Shown here: piece after piece, positions 49,222 to 62,560 of the stretch
Layout of the letters: each line of letters begins with the position of its first letter
Position numbering within the stretch: position 1 is the stretch's first letter
Source: Cordia subcordata
Taxonomy: Eukaryota > Streptophyta > Magnoliopsida > Boraginales > Cordiaceae
Assembly (NCBI GenBank): GCA_028554755.1
Contig: JAPTOF010000006.1
Coordinates: 8,302,501-8,366,500 of the forward strand
Reading direction: 5' to 3'
DNA length: 64,000 nt
The notes under the pieces: generated by a model
The model's database searches: none
Seen by the model: the letters and a program-made list of their open reading frames with translations, nothing else
Told to the model about the DNA's origin: nothing
Made by a program: the position numbers and the translations under genes

Positions 49222-50400
49222 AATATAAAAGGGGAAGAAAACACGTATATAAAATTAATTCGATTAGGAAGTCTTTTCATATAAATATGATAGACTAAAA
49301 CTGTTCTGAAACAAAACATTTTACAAGGAAAACATATATAATATAATATAATGATATGTGGCATACATTAAAAACGTAAAAGCATTATTTTATATTATAT
49401 ACATAGATGGATATCTTGTGTGATCAAAAGTATAGATATCCCAACAACAATAATGCCCCACAATCAGCATGACTTGTAGGACTTTCAACTGTAAACCTTA
49501 TCATTTGATATTGACCCAATCTTGAACTTCTTGTTGACCACAAAATCAGCTCCTTATCAGCAAAGTTTGATTTACCCTCTTATTTAAAAACTTATAAACA
49601 CTCAACTAAAAAGTCAGTGAGAGGCACTCTTTACTAGCACCAAAACAATCATGGCCATACACCTTCTTAATGTACTCATTTATAAATAATGATAATAGCC
49701 TTTGAGTTGAGATTGTCTTTTAAAAACAGCTTGGCCTGTTCAATACGAAATGCTAGTTTTGTAGACACCATAGGGTGCAATAGTTGAATCTGCAAGCTTC
49801 TCTGCGCACAGCACGTTCCAGCGTTGTCTGGATTTTACATGTTTTTCCTTTTCTTTTTTGTCTGGATTTACATGTTTTTTCTTCCTTTTTTTTTTTGTGT
49901 GTTTTTGAGTATTCAAAATTGGAGTATGTGGTACAGTTCCATTGAATTGAAAGCAAAACTCATATGATTGTTGATAAGCAGTTCACTGGAGTAAAGTTTG
50001 CACAGAGTGATTGCACATTGTTTCCATTTTTGTGCTGTAATAATTAATAAACACTCCTAGTATATTTACACCATTATATGCTTCGATACAAGTATCGCTA
50101 GGAAAGAGCAATTGATAGTTAATTACCGAAAATTGGCTCTAATGTTACAAGAGAATCCAAACCCCAATCGTTTTTCCCAGCTTTTGTTTTGGCACAAGTA
50201 AGTCTGATAGTGATGCAACATAAAGTAGGTGCTCTTCCCACAACTCTGTCTCTGTGTGTGTTGCCCCCTCCAAATCATGGAATTTGAGTCTCCCAATGCA
50301 AGAAAAGAGAGGCTGCAACTAGAAGGGGTGCAGCCTCTTTAAAAGAATAAAGGATGTACATATTTGTGTTTCTCTTTTGGCCTCATTTATATTCCCACTG
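49222..50400. other. Intergenic DNA left of the 50.7-kb gene
   Basis: The tract is AT-rich, becoming less so after about 49,750. No gene or clear repeat is seen. The last part would contain distal promoter sequence of the small gene. Confidence 0.4.
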
Positions 50401-50440
50401 AAAAAGATTTCAACTCCTTTTCCGGGGTGGTTCTTTTATT

Positions 50441-50450
50441 CTATAAAAAC
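50441..50450 (+). promoter_or_regulatory. TATA box of the small gene at 50.7 kb
   Basis: CTATAAAAAC is a near-ideal plant TATA box, about 265 bp upstream of the ATG. It predicts transcription starting near 50475 and a leader of about 235 nt (unless an unseen intron lies there). It is the best core promoter in the window. Confidence 0.55.
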
Positions 50451-50709
50451 TCTATCCTTGCCTCATTTCAAGCTATGGCGTTTGGGAGATAATCACTTTA
50501 GCTTTTTCTTTTTTTTTTTTCCAACCAAAACTAGTATAATAAGTAGCTTCCTCAAGCATTCTTCATCTTCAAATTTAGCACATTTGAATATGCTCTTTCC
50601 CATGTTCTTGGTCGTCGCGTGAGCCTGAACCCGATTCAAGTACGTAAAGCATTCTGATTAGACGATCTGCACGTTGTTTTCTTTGGTCGCAAGGTGTTGC
50701 GTAAAGAGA

Positions 50710-50973
50710 ATGGGGATGGCTAGAAGTCTGAAGAATTATAGTAGGAAGCAATGCAGAAGCCTTTTATGTAGAATGAAAGCAGCAGTGAAGAAGGCAGTCA
50801 AGAATGGAGGCAAACCACAGTCCAAATTCCAATATGATCCTTCAAGCTATGCTCTCAACTTTGATGACGGATGCTGTGAGTTTGCAGAAAGATCAAGAGT
50901 GTATAACCAGGCTAAAGTTCAGGACTTTTCAGAGAGCGCCACATGGGTTTATGTAATCTGGGTGGAAGCTTAG
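50710..50973 (+). CDS. Small basic plant protein, 87 aa, unknown function
   Basis: A single-exon gene reading MGMARSLKNYSRKQCRSLLC, then a Lys-rich helix (MKAAVKKAVKNGGK), the core FQYDPSSYALNFDDG, and an end VYVIWVEA. The YDPSSYALNFDDG block is one I associate with small uncharacterised plant proteins, which supports a real gene. The second ATG (50716, MARSLK) is an equally likely start. There is no signal peptide and no membrane segment. A strong TATA box lies upstream and a minisatellite starts about 210 bp downstream. The function is not known to me. Confidence 0.7.
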   Translation: MGMARSLKNYSRKQCRSLLCRMKAAVKKAVKNGGKPQSKFQYDPSSYALNFDDGCCEFAERSRVYNQAKVQDFSESATWVYVIWVEA

Positions 50974-51184
50974 AATGCTCAAAGTTCCATTAGATGTCTT
51001 CAATGTCATGTAACTGAAGTCAGTTTTCTGCATGCATGACTAATATAGATCAATTTTTCTTTTTTCCTGGTTTTCTATTGCTCTTTCGCTTTTCTTGTAA
51101 TCTTGAACAATCCTGATATCATGTTCCTCAACTATTTAGCATGTAGTGTCCTACAAAACTCCTTAAGGCTCTCTTATGTACGAC

Positions 51185-51770
51185 CAGCCTTGCATTTGAC
51201 ACATCTCACTGGTGGGCGATAAGTCTCATATGCATATGAAGTTCACAAACACCTGAAAGAAGGGTCCGCCTTGCGTCCGACAGCCAAGCATGTACCTTGC
51301 GTGAAGGTCATAAGTCTCATACACATTAAGTCCATAGACACTCAAAAGAAAGGTCAGCCTTGCATGTGACACAGCCCAACATGTACCTCACATATAGGTG
51401 ATGAGTCTCATATACGCGAATTCCACCACTGTTCGAGGCTGCCTTTGCATTAGAGACAACCAAACATGTACCTTACGCATAGGCAATGAGTCTCATACAA
51501 GTGAAGTCCATAGACACTCGAAAGAAGGGTCAGCCTTGCATCTATCACAGTCGAACATGTACCTCGCGCATAGGCGATGAATCTCATTCGCATGTAAACT
51601 CCACCGTCATTTGAGCAGCCTTGCATCGGGGACAGCCCAACACGTACCTCACGCATGTGAAGTCTATAGTTGCTCCAAAGAAGGGTCAGCCGTACATCTG
51701 ATACAGCCGAGCATGTACCTCGCGCGTGAGCGAAGAGTCTCGTACGCATACGAAGTGCTCCATTGCTTAA
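51185..51770. repeat. Diverged minisatellite, about seven monomers of 70-95 bp
   Basis: Each monomer has the order CCTTGCAT-YNGACACAGCC, CAACATGTACCTCRCGCATA, GGCGATGAGTCTCATACGCA. Some are followed by AAGTCCATAGACACTCGAAA and GAAGGGTCAG, and others by a variant (TCCACCACTGTTCGAGGCTG). Both types occur, partly alternating, which suggests an original two-unit repeat. The array is richer in GC and CpG than its flanks. The long open frames across it (both strands) are a by-product of the repeat. Confidence 0.85.
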
Positions 51771-52304
51771 ACTGTTCGGAACTATTTTTAGTTTTCAACT
51801 GCACATTGTCCCCTTCTGATCGAGATTCAAATGTACCCAGTAGGGACTACATCTTAGCATGAGACAAAATTAACAAACATAGAATTTAGACACTCAACAC
51901 CTGAAAAGACATAGTATAGCACCATAGGGTAAACGAATAAACATAGCAGACAATCCTCCGAAATAAATTAGGGGCAATTTGGATTTCATTGGGCAAGTAG
52001 GATTAAAACGAAGATGATTCTGCGTTCTTGCATATGCTGGAAACACTAATGACCCTAACACGATAATGGAAAAGAGAAAAGAGTTCTCTATTGTATACAT
52101 ATTGAGTTACAGCAAGTGCAACTTCCCAAGGACAAACACTACCACCCCAAGACATCTAAAATCTTGCTGAGGATGTGAGTGACTAGGACAGCTGGACGGC
52201 TTTCAAATACAATTACACGAATTCTTCGCCTTTCTTCGCTTTCACTCCTTGGAGGATACCAGACAAGAACCTTTAATCACACCCCCAGGGGGTTAGACCG
52301 CATC

Positions 52305-55300
52305 TCAAACAGCAGGATCTTCAAGGGCAGCGGTAGACAGATTGTTTATGCGCGGATAAGCAGCTTTCTCATCGAGTTGATTTTGCGCCCATATCAGCAT
52401 CTTTAATAAGCTCGGAAGCTTTGGATCTATAACTCAATAATAAAATTAAGCCTCAAAATTTGATGCCTCATGTGATAGTATGGCAATGTATATGCAGAGA
52501 GAAAGATTGTATGTACTCGAGATTAACAAGTAAATTCAACAGGGAGTAAACATCTAAATTCTGCAGCTAAATGCAAATCGTCTGATAATATGTACACACA
52601 TCTTTTGTTAAAGATGAGAATGAAATATTTACTAAAACTCTCCTAACAGGATTCCCTCTTAAGAATGGTAGCCTGCTATTGCATTTAAAAGCAAATTATT
52701 TGAACCAGTGAATCCACGATCCACCGTTATAGCGAAAACATGCATTATTCCATATACAAACATGAAGTTCAACAGATCAAAAAGTAGACACTGATGTACC
52801 ATGACAATATTACCAATGACAGAACATCACGTGCAGAAAATTTTGGAACTAAAGGACAGTTATCTTGGATCTGCTGAGATAACAGATCAACGATGCTAAT
52901 TATAATTATTAGACATAAAGGACCTTTTCCCATAAGAATAAAGAGAACCCTTTATTCTTAATGAAACCATAATAATAACAAAGAAATAGGACTCCTATGC
53001 AATGACAACTACAATTTCTTTGGTGTAATGATTAGAAATTAATAGCATAGAAACGAAAGAGACCTGGTATGCAATCAACTGTATTTTCTTATGGTCTAAT
53101 TTTATTTTTACATATATATATATATAAAACTTAATTGAGTGTACTGCAGAAGAAAACAAACAGCAGGCACGATTCCGCAGTCTGATCCATCCTTTTCAAC
53201 CACCATACATCAATACATGACATATCAGCCCAAAGATAATAGATTCCAGTTTTCAATTCTTGGGTGAAATTTATGTTAACATAATTCAACTAATAGCATA
53301 AAAATTGAGTAGAAGCATGTTTCAGGTCCATAGAGATTTCAGTGACATATTCCAAACCATATGATGTATCTAGAACTTCCTAAATTGGGGATTAAACATT
53401 ACCATCCACTGCTGCAATTGAAAATGTCAAAATAGAAATTCAGTTCCTTTGACGAACCATCCAGCAAAATACAAATTAATTGGTGTGCCTTTTTATGCTA
53501 ACCTAAGCATGCAAAGATAACAAAACTATCCATGTCTGATGTGCATATTTCTGTTGGTTAAATAAGTGACTAAGAGATCCAGGCTTGATTTTTTTTATTA
53601 CATATGGTCAAGATAGAATTAACAATATCCACGGGTAGACAAAAACTAACCTTTTTCACGGCTTTGGCTAGTAAGTATGGCAGCATTAACCTCACTCGCA
53701 GTCTTAAGGCGCTGCGACATATCCAAAAGTTCTCTAACAGGACAATTGTTTACATCTTCAAACGCCAATAGTGCTACAGTTTTCTCCAACTCTTCTAAGA
53801 AACTTTGCTGCACAAAATTAAATTCAAAGTTAAAATAACATCATACAAGAAATATCAATCTGAAAGTAATCTTCCTGTTTGAGCTTTTACAATAAATAGT
53901 GTTAAGCTCAGGTGGATCTAGTTTTTGATGTCCAAATGGATGTTATCTTATGTGTAAATTATACGTCCACGCAGAGAAAGCTAAATATAACACGTTCAGT
54001 ATTACATTCTCCTCTCCCCTTGGAGCAAGTTCCTCCTGAGCAAACTCTATAGCCTCTTCCACCTTTCCATTCCTTATCAGCTCTATCAATCTTTGCTGCT
54101 GGAGATGGAAAAAGAGCTGAGGATTTGTGTCGAGTATCTGCACCAAAAATAGTCAAATAGCACAAAATCAGATGCCCAGTCCATGAGAGATGTGTGTTCT
54201 AAAAGCGTATACCAATACTGACTGGCATACTCTGAGGTCGTGATTTTATAAAAACATCACGCAAGCAAAGAAAAGAATGAGGCAAACACGTATTTCTTAG
54301 AATTGAACTCCACTGAGGAGGCCTCAGGCCAGGAAGGGAGAGTGCAAACACAACCTCTGTGCGAGCGAGCGAGTGAGCGAGAGAGAGAGAGAGAGAGAGA
54401 AAGAAAACCTAGAAGACAACCAAAACAGCCACAAAACAGCCAGGATCAACCAAAATAGCCTACTCTAAAAGGTTTTTCCTTGGGACAAAGAACTAGTAGC
54501 CTGGAATTATCAAGTTCACATTTTCAACTCATAAAGGCTGTTGACAGAAGTAGTGACACTATAAGGATATCCTTCCAGCAAAATGGGATCTTTTACAGGG
54601 TCAAGAGCAGAAGTCTCTGGATGTGACTTTGTGAACAAGCATAAACATGGATTTGCCATTATCAGAGGAGTTTCTGGAAGGACGCAATATCATATTTATA
54701 GGAGTTAATAACCAAGGAATCAAGAATGACATTCAAAATTTCCATAACAAAGTTTGCTCTTCAGACAATCTTAGGGTAAACTAGATTCCAATGCTCCAAG
54801 TGGATCTTAATCATATATTCCAAGGTGAGTGATATGAAGATAACAAGATTATACAGACACAAAAGGATAGCTGTAGCATACTTGGGCTAGTGTACAAGCA
54901 ATAACATGCTATAACACAGTAGAATCATTTTGTAAGGAAGTCAACTATATCTCTTGAACCTGGATCCAGGAAATATCTTTCGAAAAGGGGGGAATACTAT
55001 TCTCATTACACAAAGTACACAGACATTTACTCACCAAAAGTCTCCCTCCGTTACTATACTATGACTGGAACTTCAAAGGACCACATACGAGTACTGTCAA
55101 ACTAAACTCAAATGCATTAATGAACAAGGAGATTCTTATGGACGGGACTATGGAGACCAAAATCCAGGTCTAGAACGGACTAAAATTCATTTACAGAAAG
55201 AACATACATAGAGTGGCAAAGTATAGTTTTGGATTAATACAAGCAACAGTGTGAAATTTTCTGCAGTTTTCCATATATGTGTTGCTTCTGAAATCTGAAC

Positions 55301-58300
55301 TCGTCACAACAAAACTTTGACTAACAATGATTTCAAATCTCTGGATGAGTTGGATGCAGAAAAGCATCTTCCTATGGCAACAGTTGATGAATGATGCCCT
55401 TCCCCATTCTGGGTAGACTAAAATTTGCATGGCTACTAGGATGTGTCTCTTAAAAAGAAAAGAATTAATTAGAATGTCACTGACCAAGCAAATAAAGATA
55501 CATTTCTAGAGGCTGGCAATCCATAAGCCCTCTTAGTAACAGATTCATGATCAGGTGAAAAAAGAATTACTACAGTATGCTGAACATGGTATACCGTTCA
55601 GCCACCATAATATATACTGCCTCTTTCGCCAACACATGGATCATAATAGCAGTTGGAGGGAGTATAATTTCTTTGCTCTCCCCCTCTCTTTATCCATATA
55701 ACACTCTACTCAACCCTATAACCCTTTCAGCCTGAATCTTTACCCTGTCAAAAATCATATCATACCCTTGGATCTTATCAATTTAAAGTATTTAATTTCT
55801 AAAAGTACCTTCATCTGGAACTCCGGAGTTCAGGTAAATTCTAACTTTTTCCCTTATGAAACCGTAATATTCATTCATTTCCATCACGTAATATTTTGAT
55901 TGCATAAAGCGACAAAGGACACCAGATCTAACTTTCATAAAACTTTATGTGGATGACCCAGCCCTCGCTGAAAGGAAAATCTAAATTCCTCTTGTTAGGA
56001 AAATTCAGTGTGCTAATCGTCAAAAAGAGATCAGGTAACTAGAAAACATCAATTTTAATAAGCATACGTATAAGCCTTCAATGCCCACCCAATCGAAAGA
56101 AAGAGAGAGAGAAATTACAAATTAAGATCCTCCCTAACAAGAAAACAGAGTTGCTCAAGAAACTAAAATGGGTTGTTATACTCAACAGACAACCAGTGGT
56201 CAGTTTGCCACAGCTATCTTTAAAAATTTCAAGAAGATTCACCTCCATGTAGTTGAAAGAGTAACATAGTCTAGTAAGGGACACAGCCTCAAGTAAACTA
56301 TTTTTGACTGACCATCCATTTGACACCAAAATTAACCAATTTTAGATATAGGACAATCAAAGAAACAAAACAGCACCCTAATAATTCTAATATTGAAAAC
56401 ACTGACAAGAAGAATACTCTCAATAAGCTACCTACGAACTTAACAACATGAAAAAACTCCTTGTTCCCACCCCACTCATCTGAAAAAAGGAGAAACAAAC
56501 ACAATGTTGCGACACAAACTTTTATTTTGATATGCCAATAATAATGAAGCTGAAATCTACCCCACATCTACAAACAGAAGTGTCAAGTACAATAAAATCA
56601 AATGATCTACAGGTCACAACACGTAAATGCAACAACTAAATGAGACAATAAGGTCTATTTATAGCCTATCGACTATCAGAACAAACGGAAAGTAGGAAAG
56701 GATAGCATACCTCAGGATTTAAGTCATTAACCTTTTCAATCGCATCCTTAACATTACCAGACTGTACTGCCTTCTTAACTGCCATGCGATCAGTGATAGT
56801 GGCAAGATCTATATCGGCTGTTTATTTGTAAGGAAAAACATAGTTTTAAAAGATTGCCAAGTAAACAACGCACAGTCACAAGAAAAGATGCAGCACATAG
56901 AGAAACAAAGAGGATACGTTCTGTTCCAGATTCCATTCTGAATATTTCTGCCGCTTCTACATAACCCTCAGTGACAAGAAAATTCATCACCAATTTATTC
57001 ATATCTTCTTTTCTAATCTTTACATCGTTGAGCTTCTTCTCCCACTCTGCTCTTGTTATTACTCTCTTCGAAGAGGCCTAAAAGGAAATAACCACCGAAA
57101 TTAAATGCATTGCCATAGCAATTGAAGCTCAAAATTGCATATATCATACCACACAAACTTAAACATGTGATTCAACTAATAACAACTCTTTTGCAATATT
57201 CATCATCCATATAGGCAAACCCAGATTAAAACATTTCAAAACATGATATAATCAATCTCTCCTAATAAGACTCTTATAGTTAAATTCATTGGACAAACAT
57301 CTCATTAGATTGAAAACAGAAGCATCTGACTTAATCAATGGTATAAATGTGTCCATAAAGACACAGACCAGCCCATGCTCTTTTCCTTCATTAATTTGAT
57401 TCTCTCAATAATACCAAGATTTCGGATTGAGACTCATTCAGGTATTAAATGAACCAGGAATAATAAAATCATATACAATAGGACCAAAATTCACGAAGGA
57501 CACTCGGATCTCTCCTTTGAATAACAACTCCAAACACCAAAAGTTCACCAACTATCAATCGTTTAGGTGGCATCAGTCAGTTGTCCTCTAAATCTTCCAA
57601 GTAAAGATTCATCCTTTAAACACAACCACAGCTAAGACACCCCTCAAATCATTGCAAGGAAAATTGGAGTGCTTCCATACAAACTTATTCACACAACTTA
57701 AATGGAATAAACCTCTTCCGCAAACCATCACGAAGCATGTAAATGTAAACATAGAAAACACAGACAAATATACTCGTTTTGGATACAGAAACAGCAAATG
57801 CCCACAAAATTAAATACATAGAGAACACAGACAAATATACTTGTTTTGGATTCAAAAACAGGAAACACACACAAAATTAAATACATCACTATATCCATAC
57901 TGACCAGTGACCACAGAGACCTCTATATACACTAGTAGTCAAGCTATTGGCGCATTTCATCCAAAAGCTGCCGGATTTCACGGCAGTTACCATTTGTTTA
58001 AAACACACTTTACTTCATTAAAATCCACTAGGCAGGTAACATATCTATATATGAACCCAAAAAAGGTATAGAAAAAAGAACAAAAAGAAACATATAAACG
58101 TTTCATATTGCAAAACCCCTAAGAATGACCAAACTTTAGCATCAATTTACTAATGACGCAGGTCCAACTACGGTGCTTCCACCCCAAATCAACTAGCTCA
58201 AAATGATTAAACTCGTGAATACGATACTAAGAAACCCAAATCATTACAAACTAAACGCAAATGCAAATGCTTTACAGAATCGATGTGGGACGAGACGTTA

Positions 58301-58464
58301 AAAATTTAGATCCGCAAACTCCACCATCGACCTAACAAGCGGCAAAGAAAAAGAAGTAATCAAGGAGGCAGAAAACATCACAAATAAAAAGGGTAAACAG
58401 AAATCAACAAACACACGCACGTATACGTGCGTGTTTGTGTGTGCGGGAGTTGGGTTTTTACCAT
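52305..58464 (-). CDS. GID8: GID8 homologue (LisH/CTLH/CRA subunit of GID/CTLH E3 ligase)
   Basis: Six coding exons, all GT-AG: 58464-58462 (only the ATG), 57077-56918, 56817-56711, 54137-54006, 53807-53651, 52426-52305. Phases agree and the product is 226 aa, the usual size for plant GID8. It starts [20 protein letters not shown]. The LisH motif is about residues 24-56 ([20 protein letters not shown]), CTLH about 62-118 ([36 protein letters not shown]) and CRA to the end ([18 protein letters not shown] ... [20 protein letters not shown]). In the GID/CTLH ubiquitin ligase, GID8 is the scaffold joining the RING heterodimer to the substrate receptor. Intron 1 (58461-57078) follows the start codon directly. 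No lesions are seen. Confidence 0.95.
54360..54402. repeat. GA-rich microsatellite in GID8 intron 3
   Basis: GCGAGCGAGTGAGCGAGAGA passes into a pure GA run. It is intronic and not expected to affect coding. Confidence 0.85.
57759..57880. repeat. Two-copy tandem repeat (67 bp) in GID8 intron 1
   Basis: ACACAGACAAATATACTCGT at 57759 recurs 67 bp later as ACACAGACAAATATACTTGT. Both are followed by TTTTGGAT, AAACAG and ACAAAATTAAATACAT. Confidence 0.8.
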
Positions 58465-58559
58465 GGCTTCGATTTCAGCGAGTTGGCGAATAACAATCCA
58501 GAACAATGACATTTAGTCTTTCAGCACACCGCCTCTAAACCCATGTAAAAAATAAATAA

Positions 58560-61500
58560 AAATAATAAAATTTGAGAAAAAAAAAAAGGAAAAAGAAAAA
58601 GAAAAACACCACGATACTATGACTTTTCTGCTGTAAAAAAAGAAAAAATATATTATTTTTTTCCCTTTTATTGTTTGTGTCTTTTTTCTTCGTTTTGTGT
58701 TTTGGAATTTTACTGTTGATGATATTTTATGGTGATGGTGATGATGATGATGATGGTGGTGTAGTAACAGTTCATTATAATAAATAATTAATAATTACTA
58801 AATAGAGAAAAATGAAATTTAAATGTGCTTTTCCAGAATTGCCCTCCACCAACTTCCGCGATTATCATTACATTGTACAGTTTCTTTTTTTTTTTTTTTT
58901 TGCCCTTTTTCTTTGTTGCCTCTTATTTTCACTTTTTCTTGGCTGTTTTTCATTGTATAGAAATTGGGTTAATTTTATAATAGGTTCTCGTTATTTTCTC
59001 ATTTTATTCAAATCAGTTCTTATTGTTTTAAAATATTTAATTTAGTCCTTAATGTTTCAATTAGTCCCTATTTAAAAAATAAATAAATAAATAAAATTGA
59101 AATTAATTTGAGCAAGTTTGTATAATATTAAGGACTAATACGAATTTTTTTCAAACAATAAATACTAGTTTGACTATTTTTATGAAACATTGAGGATTAA
59201 TATGAATGTTTTCTAAACAATAGGGATTAGTTTGACTATATTGCAAGATATTGATAACTAATTTGAATAGTTTTGCAAAATATTGAGAATCAAAATGAAC
59301 ATTTTAAAATAATAGGGACTAATTTAAAAAAATGAGAAAATAATAAGAATTAATTGTGAAATTTTTTTTATATAAATTACATATCTCTACCTTGACTATA
59401 GGAGAACAGATCAAAACTTCGTTTCTATCTAAGAGGTTATTCTCTCTATATAATATTTTCTTGTATATTGACAAATGTAAAGGTGTTGTGTCAGATACAA
59501 ATGTAAAGATATTGTGTTGAATTTATCATAATCTATTGCTTGTTTTGGTCAAGTTGGTCTCACGGAGAACTGACATCTATTTAACTAAATGATAGCAAGA
59601 GAGGTGTTTATTAAGGTCTCAAAAACTCATAGCATTTTATGGATAATTCATGATCTCACGATTTGGTCAATTAAAAAAATCCTACAAAACAAAAATTACT
59701 TGTATGGGGTCTCCATATCGACCCTATGTGTCTTCCAATAGAGTTGTATTGAAAATTGTCGCTACCTTTATTTTGATTGTTACTTCACTACAAGAATTAA
59801 GGAAAGGGGAACAAGATTAGCAAAAGGAACCTCATTGTATTATTACCGGATATGTGATTTGCACTTGGATTGAATGCAAATGCAATGGTTTGTTCCACAG
59901 AGAATTTATTACCAACATCTTCTTTAGTAGCACCATACTAGTTGTATCCCCATGCAATGCACGGGTAGAATGTGGAATAATAGATTGTAAAAAGTTATGC
60001 ATCAACAATGGTTTAGATTTGTTAATACGATATGGAGAATAACACACCTAAGCCTAGTTCTATTTCACCACTGTATCATAAACTCTATTTTGCTAGTACT
60101 GTTGCGGCCTCATTGCTACTCTCATTCTTCTCTTCTTTCTCTATTCTTGCTCACAATGAAAGAACATCAGATATTAGATGGTGATGCATTCATATAAACT
60201 ATCCACGTGAATTTTCTCCAGAAATTTCATGACTTATGGTTAATTCTTTTTTTTTTTTTCTATCTCTAATAAACACAAAGCAAAAAAGGATCACAGTTTT
60301 ACGCATATTAAAAACACAGTTGCATTTTCTACAAAAAGATGAAGAAATATCGTTTACATTTGGGCCGTGAAATCAATACCCATTTACTAGTATGGATCTT
60401 TAATTTTTGAACCAAATCCATGTGCATAATAATATAAATGAAATCGGACAGATCTTCTCTGAAAAGATTTCTAGCTTTAATCCTCCTAGGTGTGAGCTAA
60501 AAAATAAAAGGGAGTACCATAAATTGTTGTTTGTCCTAACAATTAATTCTTTTCAAATTGGAGGAGAAAAAAAAAAAAAAGAAAAAGGAGCAAAACTGAC
60601 TCTTTCTTTCTAGTGGAGATAAGGTTATGTTGGATTAAAGAAATTTACAACATATGAGCCCACCAGCTGGGCCTATTCAACTAAGCTCAGATCCAAAGTG
60701 GAGAAAAATAATTTGCCCCATGAAAAATAGCAAGTCAGGCCCAAGTCCCCCAACCAAAAAAAAAAAAGAAAAAAAGAAAAGGAAAGAGAATTAAATAATG
60801 AAATAAAATAAAACTAGTATGAGATCTTAAAGCACGGGTCAAGTCCTCTTATGGCCATTTTTAATGTTCTCAAGTTTTATATTGAGAACAGAACGTAATA
60901 TTAAAATCTTTTATGGCCATTTGTAAAAATGAATTTTTAGAAACTTTGTCTTTTTTGTTGATAGTTTTATTTGAAATTGATAATTACTTCTTTAGTAATT
61001 TTTTCTTTCTTTCTCTTAATTTTAATACGATTACTGCGAACTTATCATACAATACTTCAAATATAATTGCAAACTAATAAAGTAACAAATAATCTAATTC
61101 TTTAGCTTATTTGATATTCAAAGATTACCAAATCTTACTTGGGTTTTAACTTTATATAATAGGACAGATTTGACAAAACAACCTTGTTCCGCTGCAAGAT
61201 TCTGTTGTTTCTCAATCTTGCTTGCATGCGAAAATTAGGACGACAACCCAGTCTGAAAATGCCATCCAAAAGAAAATGGTTTGGTTTTAGTAAATTACGT
61301 AAGCAATAATGATAAATTTCATGTTGTTTACATCATATAACTTGTAACTTTTTAAAATACACATTGATAACATTAATAACATGAAGTTAGATATAGGATT
61401 TATCTCATTTGTGGGATACAAAAAAACATAAATTTTATCAATATAAATTTATATATGTTGATTTTTAGTTTCTCTCTTACTTGAAGTATGATGCAAGCTA

Positions 61501-61690
61501 GTTGCTCTCTTCGACACATATCTTATGAGTCAAAAGACTTGGGAGACACTTTCATTGTAACACTTTGGTGGCTATAGAGGTGGTGAAATGACAAACTTCA
61601 CAGGAAAGAGAAGAGATATAGCCACAAAGCAAAGCTTGGTACATTAGTCAGTACTTAAGGGAAGTGCATGAAGCATGGGAAGCTCGTCGG
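58560..61690. other. Intergenic AT-rich DNA right of GID8
   Basis: A GATGAT/GGTGAT microsatellite lies at about 58728-58764. From 59000 to 59340 there is a loose repeat of AGGACTAATANGAAT / CAATAGGGACTAG. A CACTA-type motif CACTACAAGAA is at about 59787 but has no partner end. ACTAGTTGTATCCCCATGCA then ATGCACGGG (59938) resembles the ends at 43275 and 47137. No gene is seen. Confidence 0.4.
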
Positions 61691-61734
61691 CAAGGGCAAG
61701 CTCAGATCACAAAGGAATAGTGGCTCATAGGCTG

Positions 61735-62235
61735 GTCACCCCCTTATCAGGGCTTGAAACTCAACTTGGATGAGTGCTTAAAAGGTATCTCGGGCAGAGC
61801 AGCAACGAGGATTTTTTTGAAATGAACAAGGAGTCTAGGTAATTGGGTTTGCTATCAATTTAGGGGTGGTCTCAAACAATATTGCTGAAGCAAAGGTATT
61901 ACTTAAGGGATTGATTATTGCAGAATAAAAGGGGATTGATATCTTAGAGATTGAAACGGACTCACAATTGTTAGTGAGTTGAGTGATACGACAAATGTAA
62001 GCGGGGGGAATGATGTTGTCTTTGATAGATACATGCAAGAAGAAAATGGCGCATAATCTAGGTTTTCACTTGAAACATGTATATAGAGAAGCAAATTGAA
62101 GCGCAAATTAGTTCGTTGATTTTAGTTTGGCACTCCCAATTGGTGGACGAGACCCTCCAAAACAACTCAAACGTCTCCTTGGAGAAGATTTGAGAGGAAT
62201 AACCTCTCATAAAGTAGTCTTCATATCAGTTTTGT
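61735..62235 (+). pseudogene. LINE RNase H-like domain relic
   Basis: The plus strand carries broken pieces of a plant LINE/RNase H domain: LKLNLDECLKG near the start, SNNIAEAKVLLKGLIIA at 61872, KGIDILEIETDSQLLVS shortly after (with a TAA between them), and HLKHVYREAN near 62080 followed by LPIGGRDPPK. Several stops and frame shifts are present, so the copy is dead. Confidence 0.65.
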
Positions 62236-62560
62236 AGCTTCCTTTAAAAGAAAAAAGATTTGGGAGACACCTATTTTGATGGATTAATACTCAAATAATA
62301 GTATTTTGTTATTTAGGAATTAAATATCTAATTATTTTTCTCGGTAGAAGAACAATAATTTTTTAAAAATATATTTATTATTATTTATGAAACAATACTG
62401 GTACAACTCATATATATATATATATATGTATATATTATTCATCGACCCCTGGTTCATAAAATCTCAAATTAGGGTATTGCAAAATCTTCTTTATTAAATG
62501 TTATCCGAAGATTCTTTTATTACTCTATTTATTAGTTAATTTTCAAACACCAAGGCCACC

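Noticed and set aside
51450..51749. 99-codon minus-strand frame with internal repeats (RGTCSAVSDVRLTLL / RGTCSTVIDARLTLL)
   Set aside because: It is the translation of the minisatellite. The plus strand is also open over part of it, as expected of a repeat whose period keeps a frame.
59786..59800. CACTACAAGAA, a possible CACTA terminus
   Set aside because: No inverted partner, sub-terminal repeats or 3-bp duplication found nearby. A motif this short can occur by chance.
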